A stretch of DNA of 64,000 nucleotides, taken from Norana najaformis. Its lineage: Eukaryota > Annelida > Clitellata > Crassiclitellata > Hormogastridae. The stretch is from the NCBI GenBank assembly GCA_964023275.1, contig OZ029914.1, positions 38,898,924 through 38,962,923 on the forward strand. The letters are read 5' to 3'. Under the pieces are notes generated by a model. It searched no databases, was not told the origin of the DNA, and saw only the letters and a list, made by a program, of their open reading frames with translations. The position numbers and the translations under genes are program-made. Positions 55,381 to 64,000 of this stretch are shown one piece after another. Each line of letters begins with the position of its first letter. The first letter of the stretch is position 1.

Positions 55381-57256
55381 TTATATGTCTATTATGTTCA
55401 TCTTTTAAAATGGAAGCAGTCTTGTTTTTGACTACTGCGAAGGATCAAAGTTATTGAATCAAAGTGACGGTGGTCATAGATTGCTATTGTAGAATGTTGT
55501 AACTGTAGTTTGCTACTGGTAATTGGATTTATGGTGTGAAAGTATAATATAGGGGTCAGAGACAGTGCTATTTCAATCTTATTCTTAAACGAATGCATAT
55601 TCAAGGCCTCGATTGATAGGCATTAAGGTTTTGCTAGAATAGAAAAATCCGCTGGAGCTAAAAATAATTGAAACCTGACACAAATTTTTTTATGTAAAGC
55701 CGACTAAATGTCTTGCAGAATTTCAGCGCTGCCACCCAGCAGAAAATGGGCGTTAGCATACTATCAAATGTTACAAAACCGATTTTCACACTACAAGCAA
55801 GACTTTAAGAAAAGATAAACAAAGGAACACATCGACAACTCTGGGTAGACAATAATAACGAATTCATAGTAGGACTGTCTAAAAAGTAAAAAAGCACTGC
55901 ACTTCAAAAACGACCGAAAAGAATGGGGATCTGCCATTTGGACCGACTGTCGCCAAACGAATGGCCTCAGAAACTTGCGATGTTTTTGGTGAATGAATAT
56001 CGGTACTGTTTTCTTTATGTAGGAGAACCTGATGAACAGTCGCTAAGCGATTCTATACACTCAAACATGTAACGCCAGAAAAGCCCACTGGTATGCTGAT
56101 TTTGCAGATTAAATGCCAACAATATACAATAAATGATATGTGTTAACGGTAACTCTGAGCAGAGGCGCATGCAAAAATTAAGCAACAATGCTTTCCAAAC
56201 CTAATGCTGGTCTGAGACCCCGTCATAATCACCCCCAATTAAAAGTGAAGAAATTTTGGTAATAGATTGCAGATTTCTAGAGGTGAAAAAGACGAGTAAA
56301 CACCATGCGGAGGAAATGAGTCCAGATTAATATGAGTTTTATTCGAGGGGACCAGAAACCAGTATATAATCCTACCGCCATCAATCGGCGTTTAAGTGGT
56401 TCCCCACGGATCCCGCCTAAAACTCTACTTTCTATTCTTATGCGGCTGTATAGGAAGTTCGCCCACCCCGATATTCTACACATATAATAGATCAGCGTTT
56501 ATAGAATATTATATTGCAGATAGATATGCACAGAGGTCTATACATGTGCAGCAGACAAATGTGTAAGCGATAATTAACATATTTACATAGCAGCCAGTTT
56601 CTATGTATTCAAAACAGCAGTCAGTAAATCATCGTCATAACTCTTTCCTTTCTAAGGCTTTATTGACATATCCGACCAAAACCTGGGCCTTCCAGTTGCA
56701 TCAATATGTGATGAATATTGTAGTGATGAAGTCTATTGCAAAAAAATCTATTTCAGCTATACAGAGATTTTAATGCCATAAAAGAATAATTAACTAGCAC
56801 AAGTGGGGTGATCACGATCTGTATTTAACTTCGCGGGGCAAAGCTGATTACTCCAACCTAGTCCTCTCCTAGAGACACACACATCACTGTGTTTTCTGCT
56901 TTCAGTATAGAACGACCGTTCCGCGTCATCTTTGCCTGTAGTATCAGTTCTTTTCAAGGAAAGCTCAGTATAGACCATATTAGTAAAAGAGGATTTGACT
57001 CTGCTGCTTCTGCGGTCGCCGGATGGGCAACTCATGCTATCCTGATGATAGCCTTATCTCAGAACTGTGTTCGTTCTTCTTTTACTGGCAATAGTCGTTT
57101 CCTTCTTACACGCCTTCTTCATTGCGAACTTTCTCTTCGCCAACATTCTACAATACCTCTCGTAACGTTGCAATTACCGCCATTTATCTTAGAAAATATC
57201 ATCAGCCCCAAACTAGATGACCCTGAGTCGACCGTCAATTCATTTCCTTTTTTCAT
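55381..57256. other. Interval between genes 2 and 3, nothing recognised
   Basis: No exon, LINE, or repeat was recognised. An open stretch of about 130 codons at 56889-57281 has no recognisable motif and ends in the duplication boundary. Confidence 0.5.
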
Positions 57257-57566
57257 ATTATATGCGACGCAGGGTGAATAGTTATCACAATGACTAATAT
57301 TATTAACTTTATGCCATATGCTGATGTATATAGATACTGACAATTACATAGACCTACGTGCATATCAACGTCTAAACTAACATCGCACAAAATAACCATC
57401 ATTCTATCATGTCTAGCATTAGTTATTGTGAATACACAAAGTACCGCACACTACAGAAGACCTGTTTATACGTATATCGACCTCGTTTTGTGCCAGGTGA
57501 ACATAGCAACACGTAAATGCAACCTTCATTAAGGCAAAGGCGATATTTTTCCATTGATGCCCGCAT

Positions 57567-57815
57567 TTTTGTTGGCGGCGATATAGATATTTACAATTAT
57601 TATATAAGCCTAATGGAAATGCTACGATGATATACAGACTGTTGATACGTTGATCTAACGTTTGCCTGAATTTCATTAAGCGTTACCAACACGTGTGTTG
57701 CTAATGCTTAATGAAATTCAGGCAGACGTTAGATCAACGTACCAGCAGTCTGCAAACCATCGTACCATTTCCGGTATATAATAATCTGTAAATATTAATA
57801 GCACCGCCATCAAAA
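57567..57815. repeat. Long palindrome (foldback element or MITE), copy B
   Basis: Same structure as 1391-1640. At the GATCTAACG position the left arm pairs with the right arm here, whereas copy A has GATCTACCG and a mismatch. Both copies still fold along their length. Confidence 0.8.
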
Positions 57816-58719
57816 TATGAGGGCTTTGGAAATTAGCTTCCAAGTGGCAAAGTTTCAGTTGAGTTCAAAGAGTCCAAAGGAAACACATGAGAAGCTCATT
57901 CTCAATCTTGCTTGAAATTCTACAAGAACAAATTACTATAATACTGCTATGTTGTATATGAAAAGCAACATCCTCAATTTGAAACAATCATACTAGGCCT
58001 ACTTCTGACAATATTACTATGATTAGAATATAACATCTTCGTGAATTTTATGTCTGGGGTAGAACTAAAATATCTGAGTCAACGCAAAATCTACACCAAA
58101 ACTTAAGAGGCCGAAATGATGTGCCACTAGGCCTAATCATAGCTCAAACAATTTTAGGTTCATGTTCAAATTTTCTACGAGTTTGCAGCACGATGATATA
58201 GCGAATTATTATGGTATTTTTCTGTGAGATTGGCGAAACTAGATCGACAGTGTATAGTCACGCATGAAGATGTCATTTAGAGTCAATTACACCGGCAGCT
58301 GCAGCTTTATCAGTAGGGCAGAAACGAAAACTGGAACTAGGACAACAGAGCAGTAGCCTCAAGGATATCGGGGTGACTGAGGATGATGACACTGAATGGG
58401 ACAGGGATCGAAATGCGGCATGGGCAGTGTGTGTAATTTTATTTAAAAAATAGATAAATCAATGAACGGAAAATTCGTTTGAAGTTTTAATAAAAATCTA
58501 CTAATTTTTGCTTAATCATCACGTGTTTCAGCAGTCTCCTCACGCGCAAAACCTGAAAAGGTTCGGAAGTTCGGACAACTGCTTATTGTTTCTCATATTT
58601 AAATGAATACCTTCTTGCAAATTACTGAGCAAGAATCCTGTTCACAGAATCCTCCTCAGTCGACTGCCATCTTTGTGCTGGTGACACTCAACTCTTTATA
58701 ACCTTTTATTCGAGTTCCT

Positions 58720-59750
58720 TTTTCCTCATCCATCACTCATTTGTTTCATGTTGGCAACCAAATCTCAAAATGAATGTCCTTTAATCCCCTCTACCTCAAC
58801 CTTGCCAAAAATGAAGTAATTGTTCTAGGTCTGTCAGAGGATATTAAGAAAATCCTTGACTTATCTATCCACCTATCATCTGTAATTCGCCGATATTAAA
58901 TCTTGGTATCATCTTTGACCCTCATCTCTTGTTTTCAAATCGCATCTCCAATCTCTCGCGCACCTATAGTTCATATTCGTGACTTTCGCCGTATAGTATC
59001 TATGCTCTATTTTGAAACCATCTCCACACCAACGTTATCTCTGTCGTCCACTCAAAGCTTGACTACTGTAAATTCAGCATTTTCAACTTAACCAAAATTC
59101 ACCTGCTCGAGCTCTCACCGTGATACCCAAGCATCACCATAACACTCCTATCCAGAAATCACTTCTCTGGCTGAAAATTCGCAAACGCGTTCATTTCAAA
59201 TTTCTTTGTCTAACCTATAACTTTCTGCAAAACTTCCAACTTGCTTATATTAGCAAACATTTTACCATCCATTCACCCTACTGTACCAGTTCAGCCTCCT
59301 ACCTCACACTTGCCCGACCTTTATAGCGGCGCATCTTGAATTATCTAACCGATCCATGTGCCACACTGCACCTCGCTCTGGTACGATCTTGCTGCTGAAT
59401 TTCACAAATTCTTCGTTCCTCCACCCTTTCTGTCCTCACCCAACACCATCTATCTCCAGCTCTTCTATCTATAACTCCTTAGGCATTCCATTCAAAACAC
59501 ACCTCGCCTTTCTAAGAAATCATACCCTGATCCATCGAATGGGCGGGCATCCCATTTCTCTCAACCTGAGCACAACCCATCGTAACAGCTCCTCTGTCCC
59601 TTTAACTCTGGTCTTCTGACAACTGGCCTTTGTTCTCTCCATGGCATCTTTGGACAACACTATGACTTGACGCAGCTGGTGCCCTGCACTAAACCTTAAA
59701 GTAGCGCTTTGGAAATTTCGGGAATACGGTTACCACTAGGGTTTTAAAAA
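58720..59750 (+). mobile_element. LINE 3' fragment, L2/CR1-like, copy B
   Basis: Fuller than copy A. Reads pieces of IRDFRRI, IPKHHHNTPI, LWLKIRKRVHFKFLCLTY and LAFLRNH, in the order of an L2/CR1 RT C-terminal region, then a GCGCTTTGG tail. Several frame breaks. Confidence 0.8.
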
Positions 59751-60170
59751 AGTGTGAAGTAATCCTGTACATATTGCCTATGAGTTAAAATGTAATAAGC
59801 TATTTAACAGAAGGCAGAGCAATATGCACGCATAATTTGTTTTTTGAAATCTCACTACTGCTTTCATTATTAGATTCTCTGTATTGCTATCATCTTTCAC
59901 TACTAGGCCACAAGGGTTTATCTTTACACGACCTGTTTCATATTGCTGTTTATCATCATGTTTGACAACCAAGTGACTCAGCCGACATACATTGGTACAT
60001 TAGACCTATAATAAGTAGAGTACATTTCGCTTGCAACAGTTGAATAATAAGCGCTGGCAAATGATGTTAAGTGAAGTATCATGAAGTTAATTTTGGCTTA
60101 GGGTGAAGAGGATCAGGAGACGTAATAATTACACGCTTCTTTGTTTGAGTTTCTTGGCTGAGACACTAAA

Positions 60171-60252
60171 ATGACGACAGCAAAGGAACAAATTGTTTAT
60201 GTGTTCGTGCACTTGTTGCTAGTTTTGCAGAACAATATAACACCAGCACAAG
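60171..60252 (+). CDS. Gene 3 exon 1: signal peptide
   Basis: Reads [19 protein letters not shown] and ends TPAQ|G with donor G|GTACGT. Same length as gene 1 exon 1. Confidence 0.85.
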
Positions 60253-63200
60253 GTACGTGGGAATTATGAACTTTATCCAAAATACATTTTTTTAGCTAGG
60301 CCTATACACCTAGATATTTATAATGCACATTTAAAAACATTTCAGATGCTTTGTTTTGAAAGGTGTTAAATGACCTATGTAATTGTAAGTAGTAACTGCA
60401 AACTAACATTTGTGGCGCCTTTTCAATAGACACTTCTCAGAGGCGCTCGCTCTCGACGTGATAACAAACTAAACTTGAACAGAATGATTTTCAAACGTTC
60501 ATAGAAAATTCAGTCAAAGTGCAAAGGTCGTATATCGCAGGTTGCTAAGCAGCCTACTCCAGAAAGAGACCGACCATAGCAAAGCTTCTGTGCTTCGCCA
60601 TGTACCTCTACTATCACGGGATAATAACCTTTTCCTCTCGCATAGTTAGAGGACACTTTGTAGTGATTAAATAACATCTGTGCAATGTAATAATAATTTG
60701 TTTTTTATTTCCATCTGACCAAAAACAAATTTATATGCTGGAGAGTGATAAAGTTACAGCACATGCTACTCTATTCAGTATAAATGTGATATAGCTACGG
60801 TTTGTGCTGGTAATAAATCTGAACACTCACTGATATTCTTGTATAAATATATGTTGTAGCAATTACAAGAGATTTCACCGTGCGACTGAATTATTCGCGT
60901 TCTTCCGATAGCAATCCACATGAAGGACGATTGGAGATCTACTACAATGGAACCTGGGGAACTGTATGCGATGACGAATTCACAAACGACAGTGCCAGAG
61001 TGGCTTGTGCCAGTCTCGGTTTCGGGTGATTGAACTTTACCAATTTATTTAATTCGATGTAATAGCAAAGTTATATAGGACCTTTAAGAACCTGACCAGT
61101 CAATTCAAATGCAATGTAATGGGCAAGTTATCTTGCACATTTAAACACTTTTTACATGCATCAGAGGTTATTGTATGGAAGAGAGTAAGCCAGTGACCTT
61201 TAGCCTATCCTATATAAGATAGAGCGGAAGAATAGCAAAGCATCTTCACAACATTCCCTACATTCTAAATTACATTTTCAGTCTAGATTCAATGTGACAT
61301 CACAAAGCTTTTAAACTTTTGAGATTAGTACGACAAATACAGCTTTTATAAATAGTTGATTAGCAGCTAGATTAGATTTTGGCAAGTTAATACAATACAA
61401 TGCAACTTAAATTTAATGTTTCATAGAATAGTTCAAAGGTGGAAAGTTCAAGTAAATTTGTCACGACAACAATATATCAAAGTAATATAGCCAGGCCCTG
61501 TGTGGCCCAATGGTTCGGCTAGGCACTCTATTTACTGTAGGTGAACTAGCTACATGGATTGTGTGTGTATGTCTTAAGTAAGTGATGCATTGGGTTTTAA
61601 GGACTGGCACGCTAGAATCTAGTAGTTCGAAGTATTAATACTCTTGCAGAAACGTTACACAAATGTTCTGAAAATGAATGAACAATGAGACAATGGATTA
61701 ATATAAAATAATTATTAATACACTTACGTTCAGGTTATACGATTGTACAGAGACTGCATATGAATCAACATCAATCAATCTATTCTAATATAATCTCATT
61801 CCTACTACATTAGTATTAACTACAGTCTACATAAATCCCTACAGTCGCTCGTCATCAGTCTCCTGATCTTCTTCATGCTCCATTTTCCGATGTTCCTCGA
61901 CAGATCCTTCCTCTGACAGGACCCGTGTGCGACTCTCCTCTCTTCTGGTCTTCTCTCCCGACTGACCCTTGTGCGCAATCTGCGAGCTGTTTTCTACCTG
62001 AATTCTCTGGACTCTGGGTGCATTTCTTTTGGGCCGGCAAATACCCAAGACCCGAGTCTGTCTGCCCACTGACATCAGCATTCGTGTGCCTTTTGGTTGT
62101 TTCTCCAAACTCATTTCGCATGTCAGTCATTGCTTTTGTCGTCTAGGACCTGTGGTATGTGGACATCCATCTGGCTATCACGTGGACCTCTCGTGCTTAG
62201 TTGTAAAGCCCGGATGGACCTGCAGAGTGCTATCTGTGGATTACTCAGCTTGCTCCTGCAATATCCTTTTGACTAAGCTACACTCCTCCTGCATTCCATA
62301 GCTCACCCGCACTGCTACCAACAATAGCCCTTCCACGCAGTGTAACTTGCAACGCGTCCGTTACTAAGAATCTGACCGCTGTATAGCTTGAGGCTACTGG
62401 CTAGCTGTCTTGCTGCTCTGAATCATATATGTAATGCACTATGACTTTGTGTAGCGCACTTTCCAGCTCGGCGATAGTAATAACCAATACATGGGCAAAC
62501 AGATTCAAAACGTATTTTATAGGCCTATTCACAAGCACTGACACATGTTTGACAGCGTTCAAATTGCCTGCTAAACTGGTACTCTACACATATATACACA
62601 GTTGCTCTTCTTAGTTAGGTTCTAACTTCTGTCTTGCCAAGGCCTATAGATACTATATCTCACACGAAGAGCTTGGTATAAATATATACATCTTTACAGC
62701 TAAGTTTTCATAAAGAAAACAGCATATAAGCTACTTAAAAACCTAAAGACTTTATATAAATCTTATAGTTTTCCAATATTTTTGTTTCGAAAGTATTCAT
62801 GTGTATACTTACGACAAGTAGAAACAAAATATGAATTAAATTCAAATAAATAACATTTTGTGAAAGTTCCAAAAATCTGAGTTAAACTTAATATCTACTG
62901 AATTAGTTATTTTTTATAAGCTCAAAGTAGGCTCATTGATACTAGAGAAACAAAACTGAGATGTCACATGTTAGCAGTATAAATAAAAAAGTCACAACTT
63001 TTCAACTTTAATGCTAGAGTTGGTCACCCATATTAAGGTTTTAACTATACAAGTGTTTATTCATTTTTTCCGTTTTAGTGTGTAATTTCAATTGTAACCC
63101 CTCGTTAACACATTTTGTTAAACTATGCCGTGTATTATTATTTTAATACACTAGCCGTATAGGTGCATTCATCGGCAATCGTCATGGCGGTGGAACCGGA

Positions 63201-63318
63201 AAAATCTGGTTGGATCAAGTCAGTTGTAATGGAAGTGAATATGGAATCGACAAATGTCAGCACGCAGTTTGGGGTTCACACAATTGCCACCACGGAGAGG
63301 ATGTCTCAATCAGTTGTG
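60171..63318 (+). CDS. Gene 3: SRCR–CUB receptor, 5' part only (span)
   Basis: Third array member, cut by the window. Exons 60171-60252, 60860-61025 and 63155-63318 encode the signal peptide and the first group A SRCR domain and join in frame (phases 1, 2, 1). Its close similarity to gene 1 predicts the same downstream layout of SRCR, CUB, TM and tail, but none of this is visible. Reading frames are intact so far. Confidence 0.8.
60860..61025 (+). CDS. Gene 3 exon 2: SRCR domain 1, first half
   Basis: 166 nt, same phases as gene 1. Reads [19 protein letters not shown] and ends VACASLGFG. Several replacement differences from gene 1 (G/D/E type changes around DDEFTNDSA). Confidence 0.9.
63155..63318 (+). 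CDS. Gene 3 exon 3: SRCR domain 1, second half
   Basis: 164 nt, phase 2 in and phase 1 out (TGT G|GTAAAA). Reads [19 protein letters not shown] and ends DVSISCG. It has three more bases (CCG) at the acceptor than gene 1, adding one Arg codon without changing phase. Confidence 0.9.
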
Positions 63319-64000
63319 GTAAAATATTGCTATAATAATGCCAACAATTTCCCCCTTTGTCGTTCTGTGTATGTTTTCCATGTTACTTGTTTATGCCCTG
63401 AATTTCACTTTTACTTTTTAAGATTAATAAGTATATCGGTCCGATGAGGATATGATAAGCAAAAGAGCTTTGGGAAATTGTTCTGTTTCCAAAAGATGTA
63501 CTTATGTTTCATTTATTCAAGAGTCACGGAATTATAATTTTTCATCCCAATCATCTACGTACGATTATCTATAAAATGCAAAATATTGTTTTGAAAATAA
63601 TATTTTTATTTTGAAAATACAAAATAGTATTTTGTTGGTATTCTAAAATACTTCACTGAACTTTCAAAATAATTTGATATAAAGTATTTTGAGAAATTAA
63701 AGTAATTGTTAAGATACTTTAAAAAAATATTTTCTTGTTAGAGACTGCGTGACATGTCACTTCCATAAACATCTCCTGGTAAACAGTTATTTACGAATGG
63801 CATAATGATTTGAATATTTGTCTCATTTATTCAAGAGAAACACAATTATAATTTTTCATGCCACTCATGAGTGCACGGTTATTTATAAAATAATAGTAAC
63901 CAACATACTATTCTGAAAATAGTATTTTCATTTTGAAAATGCAAAATAGTATTTATTTATTGGTTAAAATACTAACGTAACATTCTTGTCAAAAATTATT

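Larger units (their letters stand above)
57257..63999. repeat. Segmental duplication, copy B (pairs with 1078-7400)
   Basis: Starts at the TTATATGCGACGCAGGG that follows the transposon at 1077 in copy A, so it also shows that site unoccupied. It carries the palindrome, LINE, signal exon and SRCR 1 exons of gene 3 and continues past the window. Confidence 0.9.

Noticed and set aside
56889-57281. 130-codon open frame between genes 2 and 3.
   Set aside because: No recognisable domain or splice signals, and its end runs into the segmental duplication boundary; probably chance.

Overview
The window is animal genomic DNA: AT-rich, intron-dense, and full of LINE, SINE and DNA-transposon debris. It holds a tandem array of three related genes for SRCR–CUB cell-surface receptors, all on the + strand. 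The mix of group A SRCR domains (six cysteines, two exons each), CUB domains, a single membrane span and a tyrosine-rich tail fits the expanded SRCR families of invertebrate deuterostomes. An echinoderm is my best guess, but the organism cannot be proved from the sequence. No LTR retroelement, tRNA, rRNA or CRISPR array was recognised.

Layout. 1-1077 is the end of a CMC (CACTA-like) DNA transposon. 1078-7400 is the upstream and 5' part of gene 1 and is duplicated at 57257 to the window end as the 5' part of gene 3. Gene 1 (3500-27622) is complete: signal peptide, 2 SRCR, 3 CUB, transmembrane (TM) exon and cytoplasmic exon. Its introns carry three CMC transposons at 8275-10959, 16255-18643 and 21545-24167. 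Gene 2 (31383-51280) has 3 SRCR, 2 CUB, TM and cytoplasmic exons, but no signal-peptide exon was found. It contains a one-base frameshift and a damaged splice donor. Its introns hold a mariner relic (34287-34697), a 2.7 kb RTE-like LINE (35605-38290), a tRNA-type SINE (about 40600-40888) and an L2/CR1-like LINE (44170-45303). The regions downstream of genes 1 and 2 (27623-30140 and 51281-55380) are copies of each other. Gene 3 begins at 60171 and runs off the window after its first SRCR domain.

Gene logic. Every domain is a phase 1-1 module. SRCR domains are split by a phase 2 intron and CUB domains by a phase 0 intron, so domains can be gained or lost without breaking the frame. The array shows this: gene 1 gained a CUB by a recent tandem duplication and carries the relic of a lost SRCR. 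The proteins are predicted type I membrane receptors with scavenger-type ectodomains. Gene 2 ends in a tail with an ITAM-like tyrosine pair; the same pair is broken in gene 1, which instead has a YEEI motif of the kind bound by Src-family SH2 domains. The last intron of genes 1 and 2 starts with GC instead of GT.

The most notable mobile element is the CMC transposon at 21545-24167. It has a 567-codon uninterrupted transposase, matched terminal inverted repeats, a TTA target duplication and an empty site in the paralogous intron of gene 2.
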